From contig MU006113.1 of the NCBI GenBank assembly GCA_010093705.1, positions 243,165 to 307,164 of the forward strand: DNA of 64,000 bases. Direction: 5' to 3'. The translations under genes were made by a program, and so were the position numbers. A model generated the notes under the pieces. The model saw only the letters and a program-made list of their open reading frames with translations. It ran no database searches and was not told where the DNA came from. This document shows positions 48,150 to 61,344 of the stretch, in pieces; the stretch's first letter is position 1; the number at the start of each line of letters is the position of its first letter. This DNA comes from Patellaria atrata CBS 101060 (Eukaryota; Ascomycota; Dothideomycetes; Patellariales; Patellariaceae).

Positions 48150-49069
48150 GCTAGGTTAAAAGCAAAGGGTGAGGTTGTTCGGACATCTGTTAACGGTGGA
48201 ATATAACGTTATGTACTTACACTAGAAAAGATGTCGCTTAGAAGGGCATGGAATGGCGTCGGAGGCTGTGGAAACATGACTTTCTTACTCCCCACCTTTG
48301 GATTGGGATTCAAGCGATATTTCTAGCTATGTACGTAGTACGCCTCTTTTATCTGGTACGTTCGGTTCTCACTGGGAGCAAGCTCACCCAAAAGAACGTC
48401 AACACAAAGCGAGAACACTTCTGAACGATTTAAAAGCAGAGTTTTTCATTGTCGTGCTAAGGATATCTTAAAGAGTACAACCACCCGGATGCCCAACCTG
48501 TAGTCTACCAAGAAAACTCCTTTCCATGCGCCATCCAAACGACTGTGATCAAGTCCAACCCATCTAAATCCACTTTCTCGCCCTGAATCTAATGGCGACA
48601 TCGTTTGAATGGGGATGAAATCTGAAGAGTCCCCTGTCCTGACCATACATCTATGTAAGAAAGCAAAACTTTTGATCAAGAAAAGAATGCGCCTCCACCT
48701 CGAATCCATGCAGCCTCTAAAAATTCCTAAGAGATACAAAATGCACGCTAACGCGAAAACAGATAATCGGGTTGAGGGGGATTTGGGCGTTTGAATAGCA
48801 AAAGAGAACCAGAGGTGACTGTAGAAATAAACAGCAAAGAATAGAAAAGCAACAAATCAAAATGCAAAAGGAATGAATGAAGCGATGTAATGTCTAAGGC
48901 AAATCACGGACACTCATTCCTTAGCTCTGTGCTTTCCGCATTGATATGAGTAGACACGAAGCCCGTCAAAGTCAGTGAGCAAAATCAACAACGTTGAAAA
49001 GCCCAACCTCAAAATTGTCTCTCACCAATCAGATCAACTCCAATCCTGTAGTGCCAAACTTTCTAGCAA
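48150..49069. other. Convergent 3' region (PET191 / homeobox gene)
   Basis: About 920 bp between two convergent genes, AT-rich toward the homeobox end. Open frames on both strands near 48450-48790 have no family likeness. Likely 3' untranslated sequence. Confidence 0.4.
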
Positions 49070-50910
49070 TTAGTTTTCGATCATTTTTGTAGTCGAGTCG
49101 CTACCAATTTCGCCAGCTGAACTGGCTCCACTGGCTCCAGCTCCACCAGCATCCCCATCTTCACCTCCGTCTTTCTTTTGCCTGTCCCCCTTCCTCGGCA
49201 TCCAACTTTTTCCAGGACCTCCCGGAATGGGGCCCCGGATCCCCAATTTATCCTCTTGTGCCTTCCTTCTAGCTTCTTTAGCTTCTTGTTCTGGCATCCT
49301 ACGCCTTGCATTGATGAACCAATTGCTGACTTGGTTCATATTAAGGCCTGTGTCCCGACACATCTGTTGCTTCTGCTCCTCATCTGGATAGGGGCAGTCA
49401 ACATGAAGCGAAAACCACTCTTTCATTGCATTCGTCGCCTGTTTCGGAAGATTTCCGCGTCGCTTCTTTTGATAGGGTTCCACACTTTGCTGTTGTGACA
49501 TAGTATATGCGAGTTCATACTGACGTGGCACACCCTGGGGTGGAATCGCAACTGTACCAGCAGGACCGACGTGCGCGACGGTGCCATACCCATAGCCAGG
49601 GGGTGCGGGGAAATGCCCATAGATGGGCCGCATTGGAGGAGGGGGCCTAGAGCAAATTTGCATTTGGTGAGACTGGTGGCTGTAATGGTGAGGTGGATGT
49701 TGAGAATATGCATCAGTAGGTCGAGCTACTGTAAGGACATTTGAGTAAGAAGGGTTCTGCATAGCACTTGGTATGTTGTGAGGATATGCGATTGACGTCT
49801 GGGGAGCGAAGTCAAAGGATGCTCGTTCCGGTGGCGGGGGATATGCTTGTTGGTACGTAGTCCGTGAAGGGCTTGATGTCGATGCATATGGACTTGGAAC
49901 CGCATAGCTTGGGGTGCGCTCCTGTGGGATTGATTCGTACGGTGATGGTCCAGATGAGGATGGATAACTTGTTCGATGCTCCTGTAGTCCTTGACTGAAA
50001 TACCCAGAGCCTGTATGGCCTGTAGGTCTCGAGTGATTTCCCTCAGAAAATGATGAAGGTCCGCTCGAAGATATATTCCGAGTCTCCTTAGGGCTGTACT
50101 CTGCGAGAGCCGTCGAGGGTCTGCTGGTCTCGTACCCTGGCGACTCTGGAAGGTCGTGATGATAGGAATGATGCTCACTGAGAGTCTTCTCGTCATCATT
50201 AGATCTAAGATGATGAGGAGGCTCCTGGAAGGGGTCCAGGTTCGTGAAGGACCTGATCGGAGGTATCATGTCGGATTGGTGCCGATCATATGGTGAGGTC
50301 TCTTGTCTTGTTCTATGGGCGCTTTGGGGTAATTTACTCTCCGCTTGATCACTCTGCAGTTGTGAAGATCTGCGCACTGTTGGTGATGTTGAATCGGAAG
50401 GGTTACTCCAGGAAGGTGCGTGTGGGTATGTCGGCAGCTCAGCATTGTTGATGACCGATTCAAGAAGCTATAAAGTCTCAGTTAGAAAAAGAAGTTCCCA
50501 AATCTGATTCGGACACCACATACCTTGGAAAACGGCGGGAGAGGTTGTACTGAATCTATGCGATTTCCAGAACTATGCGGGTAAGACAACTGTGAGGGAT
50601 AAGACTGTTCTCTAGGGTTATTATCATGTTCTCTTATTACTTGATGCAGTTGTGCTGTCGCTCTAATGATTGGGCGTGAGGGTTCTACAGCTCCTGAAGA
50701 CCTATGCTGGAACGGCATCTGTCCAGATCTGAAGTCATCCAAAGTTCGCTTTTCCCCACGCATTCTCAAGGGAAGAGAATATGTCGCTGAGTTCATGCCG
50801 TTTGAATGCCCTTCTATAGAAGGCCGGACGTGAACTTCGGCTAACCGATCCTCGAGAGAAGGTGATACAGAGCGAGGACCGGGCAGCGTAGGCATCTGGT
50901 TATCAGACAT
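49070..50910 (-). CDS. TALE-class homeobox transcription factor
   Basis: Two exons (50910-50524, 50467-49070) total 1785 nt, 594 residues. Start ATG at 50910 (MSDNQMPTLPGP); an in-frame TTG at 50928 is rejected. Most of the protein is low-complexity, rich in Ser, Pro, Tyr, His and Gln. The homeodomain at about residues 461-520 starts KKRRGNLPKQATNAMKEWF, carries the PYP three-residue loop insertion of the TALE superclass, and ends NQVSNWFINARRRMPEQ with the DNA-contacting Trp, Asn and Arg residues. A Lys/Arg-rich helix and a Gly/Ser/Ala-rich tail follow. Fungal TALE proteins include regulators of mating, fruiting and conidiation (Cup9/Tos8, PAH1 class). A possible upstream coding exon is noted in findings. 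Confidence 0.93.
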
Positions 50911-53900
50911 ATTGTGTAAAGCTTCCAAGCGTGTGTGAAACGAGAGTAGTAGATGTAGGTTCTTGAGATGAATGTTGCTTAAGAAGATATCCTGACAAGC
51001 CGCCGTTGGTGTTATCTGCGTCTCAATCTCAGATGGCAGGTGTGATGGCAGGTCGGACGGCGTGTGGACTTATATATTCCAACGTGGAGCGAGAATGTGC
51101 AAGGAAGCAAGAGGAACCATGGATTGATGAGGTGAGTGAACTGTGGAGATAGCTTACACTTTTGACCATGCTGGTCGAACCATTCTGTAAATCTAGGAGA
51201 TCCGTAGATGCTTCGCGTTTCGAAATATTGAGTCTAGGGAAGTCGTGTAGCGTCAGACATTCCATAATTCTTCGGTGATGATGAAGAGAGATGAAGTTCA
51301 ATATGTAGCTAATCTGTATGGTCCTGCAGTTAGCATCCGCCAACAGCAAAGCAGAACTTGTCGAGATGAGTAAGTGAAATTTGAAACGTGCTCTCGAAGA
51401 TACGGTAGTGTTATAAAATAGTGGATTCTTTGTTTCCACGCATGGCATCACTTTTCAACCCCACATCGCGTTCCTGACTGGACCAAGATAAAGAAGGAAT
51501 GGTTGGGAAACTGCGAACGTACCACGGATTGACCTCTACCTTAGACTCCACCTTGACGTTCTGGTAACTATCAAGTACACCTCAACAATAAGACAAACCA
51601 AAAAGATAAAAACTGGTCCGATGGATCTGGGAGAATACCACTTTTGAACTGAGGAGGTAATGAGTGGGACTGAATATATATATATATCTATTCTGGAGGA
51701 TTATTGTACGGCTCGGCGATGAATCCACCCCGGTATGCAGCCACGATGGGTCTATATCACAACGTAGTAATGATATTCTTGCCCACCTACAGGTACTGTG
51801 TGTAGCCTTGTGGTTTTCGAGTACCAGCGGGTGCAAGCAACTCTCACCTCCCCCCCTGAGCGGGAAGAGAAGTAGATATGTACCAAGATGGAGTAGAAAC
51901 TGGGAGATACACACGGCGACCTCGAACTCGTGAGGCCGCTTCACTCTCGGAAGACTGCAACGGCCCGCAGGTAGGCGGGCAATGATCGAAGTTTGGGGCT
52001 GAGAGGGTTGCTATGTGGCATCCGCTAGGAGCGTAAAAGATCCTGTCTGCTCGTTTGACAGGTGGCCATGCTGGATTTAGTAGTATAATTTCTCCGATTA
52101 ACAGAAGCTTACGCACGAGCTGCCGTATAGTGTACGGAATTCAAAAGCCTCTGGCTGACCACAGAGAGGAAAGAGACCGGCATTGCTGCAGTCAAGTGCG
52201 GTTTCGAAACATTACTCAACGCACCTCAGTCACTGGGGGTGTCGATCACGGCATTTCCAACTCTGACTCGTCGAGAGATTTGATGAGAACATCACGAGTC
52301 CAGGATTTGCAAATCGGTTCGTCCTTCCTCCATTACGTTTTCTGTTGGCTATTGTCCAATAGAGTGTCCATACGTACCGGCCACCGCGGATATGTAAACC
52401 AGGAATCTTACCTTCCTTTTTCATACACGATAACGCTCCTCATCCGGCGGCGCGTGTCTGCGATCGAGGGGTCGGAGGACGAACAGGAGATGCCAGGTTC
52501 GCGCGCTCTAAATTGTTGTGGCGGTCAGCCGGCTTCACACCAACATTGAGCCTGTGGCCCTGCAGAACATGTACAGACCATATTGTACAGACTGTACAGT
52601 ACTCTACATAGTATTGCCCTTGGACTGGCTCGAAACCTATATTGACGCTACACGTCCCGGAATTCGGGGACAATTATAAGATCACCCACGGTGTCGTCAC
52701 CGTCATTCCCGACAGCACGAGTGCACGACAGACAGGAAACCTTGTTTCAGGAGTGATCTAAGGTCTGGAGCATAGGGAAAACTGGTTGCACGACGTCTCC
52801 ATTTCGCAAACTGCTTCTAATAGAGAGCTTCATACTGGAGGGTGGTTCACCAATTGCAAGGTTTACACGGACAAGGTCTATGATAGACTTACATACCTAA
52901 GTTGCTCAAATTACTCCTTACTGCTGCTAATCACCACTCACCAGCCCGTGAGAGCATAAGGTAGTCAAAGTACTGCTATGCCAGCCTCCCGGCTAAAAAG
53001 AATAACATGGAGAATACTGATTGATATCCTGTATTTCTAGGCGTGAAAACTGGATGCCGATGGTCGATAGGATCTAAATTTGACGTCCGCTAAACACGAG
53101 GCTGATAGTGACGGGATCGCCTTGTAAGCTTCGCAGGGCACTTTCCACCACAACCAGGCGTACGGCATCGGCAGAAAAGGTTGTTGTCGGTTAGGATCAG
53201 ATACGGATGTGGGATGAGGTCGTACGGAAGAAGATAGGGTCAAAGCGCATTAGCTCCTCTCCATACGGATGATCGACATATAATGAGATTTATTAATTGG
53301 ACGGGATGTGTTCAACAAGATCAAATCGTGCGGGAAAAAAAGCCTTCTGTGCTGCAGAGAACTATAATTTGCCTCGACCATGATTCGTAGAGTTACTGGG
53401 TCATAGTGAATAATGACAGCTGGAGGCGTAAACACTGGACGGTAAGATAGATTGCCGTGTCGTCCGAGAGCTTGGCAGTCTGAGCTTTCAGGTTCTATTT
53501 TCTGAACATGTCGGGTTGCAGAACGCAACAATAACAATGTGGGAATCGATCTCCACAGTAAATAGTGTGATACAGAGCCCGTTGTCAGCTTCGTTGGTAC
53601 AGCACAGTACACCTTTTCTCCTATTCACAGAAGCGCCGAGAAACGGCACAACATACATTCATATGACTACGGTATGGCTACGAACGAGAAGGTACTGTAC
53701 TGGTTATGTGGAAGCAGGGGGGGGGGTTTTCATGCGCTGGGGATGGATTTGCAAACGACTTGCAGAATGTGGGTTTGGAGTAATTGAGTAAACCTCCACG
53801 ACATCGTTGGTGTGCTCAGCGATTGGCGCAAGGATGGGGCCTGACAGCAGAATTTGTAAGGGTTATCCCCACCCATTTGATCGGAGATCTGCAACTTGGC

Positions 53901-56900
53901 ACCTCCTGTGAAATCGTGGAGGCTTTTTTTTCGAATCTCTAAAGTCCTAAATTCCGGACATCTGTCAAAAGCAATAACACAATTAGCACCGTAGTAGCTC
54001 AGCTACAGACATCTTTTTTGTTTGTCTACTTATCCATCTAGTAGAGTAGAATATCCGTACGGACCTTGGCTTCCCCCTTTCTCCTGGACAAGTAGCCGAC
54101 GTCCATATAAGAAAGATCAGGAAAGTAAGTGCCGCAGTTAGGCCCCGTCCCCTAACCTACCCCCTGATGAAGGAACTTAAAGGAAGCAACCTTTCGGTAG
54201 AGATTCCGAACACGTCAAGCTGCTGACTGGAGTGAGGGTAGAGCGTGTACCGGTTGGTGCACGGGTACTGTATGGCGCTGCAGATGGGTAGTTAAGGTAC
54301 TATGTGCGGGACCAATCATCACTAGGGCGAGCCTCTCCGGACGACCAGTCCTTGTTGCTACCAGGAACCTCGCATATGTTTCCGCGTACTTGCAGCTTTC
54401 TTTTCTTTTCTTTGTCGCTTCTTTAGACGAAAATGCCAATATCAGATCAGGCAACATCCATCCTGCACAGATTAGCGACAAATCGACAAACACGTCATGT
54501 CAAGTTGAGTTGTCAGTTAGGTTGTGTCCAAAAGGGATATCTTGCTCTTATTGTTTAGTCGAGAGTAGTAGGCCCAGCCTTGAAAGAGGTTAAGATAAGC
54601 TAAATTGGGCGTTGGTCCCTGAGGTTAGTGTCGGAATCCGTTGGACCATCAAGTCATACTACCCTATCATACTAAAATTCGACATCTTCGTCTGGTCGAT
54701 GGTCATTTCACTTCCCTCGATCGAGTCAGTACGCGTGACTGTTCAGGTCCTTTTCAGGTCCAAAGTGCTCAACAATAATAATGTACAGGACCAACCCATG
54801 GTCATGTTCACAAGGATGCCCTGTATGCAACTGTAGCCAAGTAGGATGCATTTCTTCAACCATTTGGTTCGAGCAGCACGGCTCCAATCCAATTACCTGG
54901 ACAAGTATAGTAGCAGGAATGTTGTGGACCATCACGAGAGTAGACATCATGTAACTTCTGTATGCAACAAGCTGAATCCAGCAACGGAGTGCATACTGGG
55001 AAAAAGTAAGGCGATCGAATTGCACAATCGTGTAGTATCTTCGAGAGTATATCCACTGAGGCACACCGCAACAAAGTTCGAGCTCGAGCGTAAACCCGGG
55101 AACAATGGCAATCGTTGCGCAAGAGTACCGGTAAGAGATGCTGGTCGTGCCACACTGACTTGAAGAAACGCGAGTACAGCATGACAACAGTAAAATGACG
55201 GCCTCGTCAGAGACATATCGTTACATTTGCTTATATTTTGACGAAGCAATGGCATTTCCGCCAATCGCTGCTACGCTCAGAAGTTGGCATCTTCGAGATA
55301 CAAGGCATTACCAGCGTCCAGGATTTCGGTGAGGGAGTACATCAGTACACTCGGAAGAGATTCAGAGCCACAGCAGTGTAGACACCCGGACACCAGGAGA
55401 TCCGTTAAGGTGAAGACTTCAGTGAAATGATGCGGCATGCCGCACGTCGCTCCGGTGGTGAGGTAGTACTTTTTACGCCACACTGGCCTAGAAGAGATAA
55501 CGGGAGACGAATTACTCCAAGGTTGAAGGTTCATCCTTTAGTTACCTAGTTACAGTAGTAGAATATGCTGTGAAGATTGTAAAGTTGATGATGAGGGATT
55601 CGCAGTTGAAGATTTTAGTTCTAGTTCAAAATCTCAAAATTCAAAGTAGTGCGGAACAAAATGAAGGATCGACATGATCGACATGGATTCAGCTAGACTA
55701 GAAATTAGATCTGGACAGTTCCGCCCGCTCGAACAAGCCTCGACTTCATCACACATCCAACTTAACTTCTGCAAGCAGATGCAAGCAAGGCTACATCAGA
55801 GCACATGGTCCGCACCATTTGAAATGATCATAACGGTTTTTGCCCGCTTGGCAATCCATACCTGCTGGATTTATCCAATTGACCTGAAGGAACAGCGTCC
55901 GACTGGCCTGTTCCTGAGATAGGAATCTAACCTTAGACCATACAATCACTCAACTGGTTGCCTGCAAATGCAGTATAGCACACATCTTTCCTACTTTTAG
56001 CGCATTTCCACGAAGGGTGTCCTGAAAATCACCGAGTCTAGGTAGCAGGGCGCAGCAAAGTTGGCAAACTCTATGCTATTTACTGAAGCTGATGCCGCGC
56101 CTGTATGGAGGATTTTCTGCCTACTTAATCCCATCTTCGGATTCAAATGCGGAAAAGCATCGAGCATTGAAATTCTCACCAGGATCTTATCAGTAGGAAC
56201 AAAACGCTTAGAGCAATTTAAGGTCTAGTATATTGATAACCGAATACCTTTAGGCTCCTCTAATTCAACTTTGCTTATCAACGAGCTCCCTTGTCTACAC
56301 CAGCGTCAACTTCTTACAGCACGGATAGTCGACAGACCCATGGTCTCCTCGATCCCCGGTTCTAGACACTTACTATCTTACTAAAAAGACGCATGGAATG
56401 TACAAGGGAGCGTATTGGTTGATCGACACTCATTGAATATCACGTCGTTGGGATATTTGAAGCATACTTTCCCTCTAGTACGTACTCATCAAATTCCTCA
56501 CTCTTTTAGGAATCTCAAAGGATCAGTATGTAAACGGAAATACGTTCCTACTAATTTCACCATTCGGAGAAAGCTAGTTCTAGTGGAAACCAGAGACGGA
56601 AAACATGGTACTCTTGGGTCTAGGACCACAAGACGTAGTCCAAAACTATTATTCTCAGTCGATCAATGCCGCGGAAAAGTCATTTCTGCATATTTTGGGA
56701 GATGTCTATAAGACATCCACGATTAGTATGTCACTTGATGTTTGGGGTTCTCCCGTTTGGTACCCTTGATAGCTCCGGCTGGACCCTTATGTACGTCCGA
56801 GCTGCGCATGGTTGATGTCAACTTCAAAGTCTAAGTCACGGGAAATCACAGCTCCGCCGTTGTTATACTACACTTTTTACACATACCCAGCCCCTGACTT

Positions 56901-57725
56901 TCCGCTGGCGTCATCATAGTCACATTTCACTAAGGTACCGTGGTAATGCTAGGCCCAAGCACCTACCTCATGTATGTTCTCCACACACACAACTCTCATG
57001 AGCTCGTGGTTCGACCCGACCCGAGCCTCTAAACAGTCTCAAGTCTCAACGGTCATGCTTATGATCGTGTGATGACGCATAAGACTGTCTAGGCGGATTA
57101 GTCGAAAACACTCCTGTTCCGCGACTCTGGACTGGCTACAGATTCATATACGTTACTACTCGTACTGTCATATCTGAGCTTATTTTGTCATCTCCTTAGA
57201 TCCTACCAGATGGCGGAGTATATGGGTCCTACGTAAAGGAATTATGCCGTTTGAAAAGATCAGTAGTCGTCATGAAGACCCCTGTGTAGTGCTTTCACTG
57301 GATAGGAGAACAGGAAATATGTCCTAGAATCTCCTGATATTGTCTGTCACCACTGTTCGACATCCATATAGGCCTACTTTCCCCGCCCACTTCAGGATAC
57401 ATGAAAAATACCGTCATTGTGTGTTTCTCATGACGACTCAAAATTCCGGTTCGGATATATATACCTCAACAATTTTCAGCACTCTACCATGGTTTGTAAA
57501 CCTCAAAATCTTGTAATTAAGGCCTAACTCCAGGTGGGAAATCAGGTATTGAGCACCGTAACTGAAACATCAAGAGAACAGCGATGGAAAAGGTATCTTG
57601 CGCCACGCGCCATAACGTCATTACAATGCTCATCCTGCCATCACGGTTGCGTACGCCGATATACTCCTCATCAAAGACGCGCCGGCCACATAGCCCCACC
57701 CAGGTGTTTATACACGCGATGGCGA
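50911..57725. other. 6.8-kb gene-poor region
   Basis: Upstream region of the homeobox gene (roughly 50.9-52.5 kb), then DNA without any recognised gene. Many short open frames occur on both strands but none shows family motifs. A TA repeat lies at 51674-51688, a run of 10 G at 53717-53726, and GTACTGTAC-type motifs at 52594-52602 and 53692-53700. Decayed sequence is likely. The block may have carried genes once, but nothing in it could be named. Confidence 0.45.
51029..51265 (-). other. Upstream open frame of the homeobox gene (leader or extra exon)
   Basis: On the minus strand an ATG at 51265 opens a 79-codon frame. Its first 35 residues (MECLTLHDFPRLNISKREAS, then DLLDLQNGSTSMVK) look protein-like, and a GTAAGC donor follows the next codon. 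If spliced to an AG at about 50962, the frame would join the homeobox protein through NLHLLLSFHTRLEALHN. Otherwise it is an upstream frame in the leader. Confidence 0.35.
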
Positions 57726-60700
57726 CTAATCCGTCCTGGTCCCCGAAAATACGCTCGAAAGCCTCTCTAAATCCGGACTGTCCGCGCTAACAAAACTATC
57801 GTCCCTTTGGATGCTAGCACCCGTCCGAGAGCGCCGCAAAAATTGGTTACTGCTTTGCGATTCGACAAATTCTTCAACAAGATTACAAAAGTCTCGACGG
57901 GTTCGAGAGTCATGAAATGTAAGTGAAAAGTCTAACGTCTCACCTTTGTCGCCGTGAGATGGGCGCGAGGCGTGACGGGCCTCCCGGGCCTCCTTACTTG
58001 TCGGTACAGGTTCAGTTGCGGACATACGGGTAATGTCCAAGAGGTTTCCGCGAGCTATGTGCACAAGTTTGATGACTGCATCGGCACTACCAGTAGTCGA
58101 GATTGAATTTTCCTTCGGAACTGTTCACAGATTTAGTACACCTTGAAGGGAAAATACATGGTATATCATGGAAGGGATATCTAGAGGAAAGGGGACTCAC
58201 AAGCCCCCGTCAGCCACCTTTTGGATTTCGGACCCTCATCTTTTAACCGTAAGGTGATTTGACCTAAACGTCTCCCTTCCACTAATTTCTCCCAGAACAA
58301 TACTTCAGCTGCACCGAGTTTCGTGTCTCTCGACAACTTCCTGGGAATCTTGGCACTTTTGGCACCAGAATAGAAAAGAAGCTTCCATCCAGTCAAGCCA
58401 TGAAGTAATTCGACGAGCTCTAAAGCATCATTAGAAATGTCCGTATAAAAATGTAGGACTGTTTAAAGCAAACCCTTGGGCGGCTCAGTAACTGTATTGC
58501 TCCAGAACTGCACCGGGAAATTGACTACAGCAGTGCTCTCAATAAGGACGATATCCTCACAGATTGCCCTCATTTCTTCTTCGAGAACGGCACGATCCCG
58601 CGCATCCGATATGTAATTAGGTGATTTCAAATTCCCTATTCTCAGCTGAAGATGATAATTCGAGCCCCTATTTTGCTGATTGAAGCCGAAATCATCCACA
58701 TCGCGGAACTCGAAATCTAGGTCGCGCCAGGCGAGATATAACTTCGAGCAATACTCACTATCAGCTAGGGTTTCTCTCAAGGTTAAGGCTCGATGAATAA
58801 GTATTATGTGATTATTTTTGGTTTTCTGACAAATTTTGTACGTCTGTGCTTGCTGCTTGTTCGAGATTTGAACAAATTCTCCTCGTTTGGTGGTATAAGT
58901 ATCGGCGGTCAGATCCCTAAGCCGCTCTAAGAAGATTGTTGCGTCTGAGACATTGACGAACTGCAAAGTAACTTGATTGTTATGGTTTCGAGGGTCATAT
59001 ATACGATCGTATCGCATCCCGTAGTCGCCAGAGCGTCTAATTATTGTCAGTATCCCTCTCCCCATCGCGATTTGGCATCCATCATCTACTGCACGCTTGA
59101 TTTAAACGTGGACTAGGACTCTGATATACAAAATTTCGAATATGCATTGATTTCCTCAACCGTACGTATAAGCTGATCGTAAGAAACATCGAGGCCGTTG
59201 ATTACTGCGGGAACAACAGTACACCAGTGACTGTTAAACAAGCGTAGAGAGTCTGAGTAATGCTAGTCGCGACGGGGGAGGCGGTATGATCCAAACAGAG
59301 CGCAAAAGGTGACTTACCTTGACCGGAGATGATTACAATCGGACCAGCTAACGGTGACACTCGAGTCGTCTACACGTAGTTGCACATCTGCAAGCGGTAG
59401 CCACATGGATATATGGTCGGAATTTGATGATTTTTTATCAGATTGCCCAAGTACAAGTCTTCTCGTGGCCTTCCACACTTCTGGTTGAGATGTCTCAAAG
59501 ATTTGTATATTTGGTCTGCATGGCTCGGCAATAGCGCTGCGGCCGGCGGTATGACAATTCTTATCGATGCTAAACGATGATAATGGTGCAGTGAAAATAC
59601 AATCCTCACCACGTCTAGGGTCATTAGAGGACCTCGAGGAGAGGAGTGTACTTTCATCCTCAATGTACGACGATAATGGCCTTGCACTACGAGGTCCAAC
59701 TGAACTACTTGAGTTTCGGCTTTCAGTATGGTTAGTTGTAATATCTAACGACGGTTTATGAAAATGGGACTGAATGCTATCGTCGACACTACTATCTGAG
59801 CGAATGCTCGGACGACCACGGTGATCAGAGCTCCGTCTTGATGAGGGCTGTAAAGAGTAAGATTGTGCACATTTCTACATCAACCGATTTCACTTACAGC
59901 CCGAGGTACTTCGAGTGCCTTGGTAGTTTTTGAAAGAAACTGAGCCGCGAAAGGTGGGATCGGAGAAGATATAACACTATCCATGCAGCAGGATGCAATG
60001 AACCCTTCCCCGGTCTGCACTTCTTTACGGTGATTTTCAATCATTTCCACTATATCTTTGGCACGTTTTCTATTCTGAGGATTCTCCTGGACCTAGATTC
60101 TGTCAACAGAGCTTCAGGAAGCTGATATTTAGCGAGTCACCCCATACCATTACTTCTATCCAGTCTAAAGGAACATCATCAGGAGTATCATTGCGTATTT
60201 CCCTCATATAACGTTTTATTCCATCTGGATTCGACCAAAATTCTTTGTTATACGTTCCAGTGGAAGCAAGAAACCGATCCATTTCATCGAGGGTCTTTTT
60301 TTTCAGCACGCTGATCATCTCAAGGAAAACGCATCCAAGGCTCCATATATCTGACAACTCGTTACGGCGCTCCTCGTTGATCACTTCTGGCGAGACATAT
60401 CTTTTAGTATAACGGCCCACAGGTCCAGAGGTCGTAGAATGATCCTCCTCAGACCAATCTCTAGCTAGCCCGAAGTCACACAAATACACAGTGCCTTCTC
60501 TAACTAAGATATTCCCGGGTTTTATGTCCTTGTGACGAATTTGATTCGCATGAAGGTAGGCTATAGCTGTGGCGAGACAGCCAAAAGCATTTCTCAAGCA
60601 TACAACCTCCTCCGGAGAGAGAGGATCGGGCTTCCGCAATAGGTACTTCATCTCGTAGTCAGCGACAGGCGACATGAGGAGTGCAAAACAACTCTTATCA

Positions 60701-61344
60701 GTGTAACTTCCTATACACGTGATCAAGTGTCTGTGCCGTATTCGCTTTAAAGCTTGTAACTCTTGTTGGAACTCAACTAGCCTTGTTCTTTGTTCACTAA
60801 TATTGTGGCCCCTCCATATTATTTTTCTCGCGAATATCTCACCTGACAGTCGATGTTGTACTCTGGCAACCCGGGCAGAGCCTCCTTCTCCAAGTTTTTC
60901 CAAATCCTCGAAATACACATCGCCATCACGTATGTGTCTATGCCATACTTTTGAGTTTTGAGAGAAGTTCGATGCCTTCATATATTGTGGGTCGGAGAGC
61001 ACGAACTGCTGAAGCTCCAGAAATCGTCGAGAAAGGTCTTCATCATTTCGAAGAGTAGAGGGTAGATAATGGTTCGTATAGGGGATTGTGACGTCTTCGA
61101 GTTTCTCATCTATAAACTCGGCGGCTACATCGTCGTCGATACCGCAGCCTAACATACGGAGAACTGCATACGTTCGTGGCCGTGTACTCCATGCTCGCGT
61201 CACTGGATGTTTGCTTAACTCGTAGCTGATCTCTAGAAAATTAGTGTCATCGATAATTCCAGCTGGTTGAGACGATGACGGTATGAAGGTTGATATGGTG
61301 AATTCGACTTCAGCCCGTGTCGTTGCGGGGGCTTCGGGCATCAT
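57726..61344 (-). CDS. Serine/threonine kinase with long C-terminal region, one in-frame TAA
   Basis: Six exons (61344-60148, 60092-59898, 59847-59318, 59230-59166, 59088-58201, 58120-57726) join in frame to 3270 nt, 1089 codons plus stop, except for one TAA at 58463-58465. The kinase domain starts near residue 150 with LGEGGSARVARV, then ARKI (Lys), HKDIKPGNILV (catalytic loop), CDFGLARDW, RYVSPEV and LSDIWSLGCVFLEM. A VQENPQNRKRAKDI motif follows. The C-terminal ~690 residues are not a known family to me. They contain segments such as SMWLPLADVQLRVDDSSVTV and YDPRNHNNQVTLQFVNVSDA that look like small beta domains, and a Ser-rich basic end. If the TAA is real, the protein ends at about residue 840; coding-like sequence with two further good junctions continues beyond it. 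Confidence 0.75.

Noticed and set aside
50928-50928. TTG start for the homeobox protein
   Set aside because: The ATG at 50910 is six codons downstream in the same frame and is the usual start type.
54726-55187. Cys-rich 153-residue minus-strand frame
   Set aside because: No signal peptide, no regular Cys spacing, no plausible introns, and overlapping frames on both strands of similar length.
56415-56711. 98-residue basic plus-strand frame as a transposase remnant
   Set aside because: No catalytic or helix-turn-helix motif and no flanking repeats were seen.
57001-57030. tRNA gene suggested by a GGTTCGACCC word
   Set aside because: The flanking bases do not form a T-arm stem, and no anticodon or acceptor stems were seen upstream.
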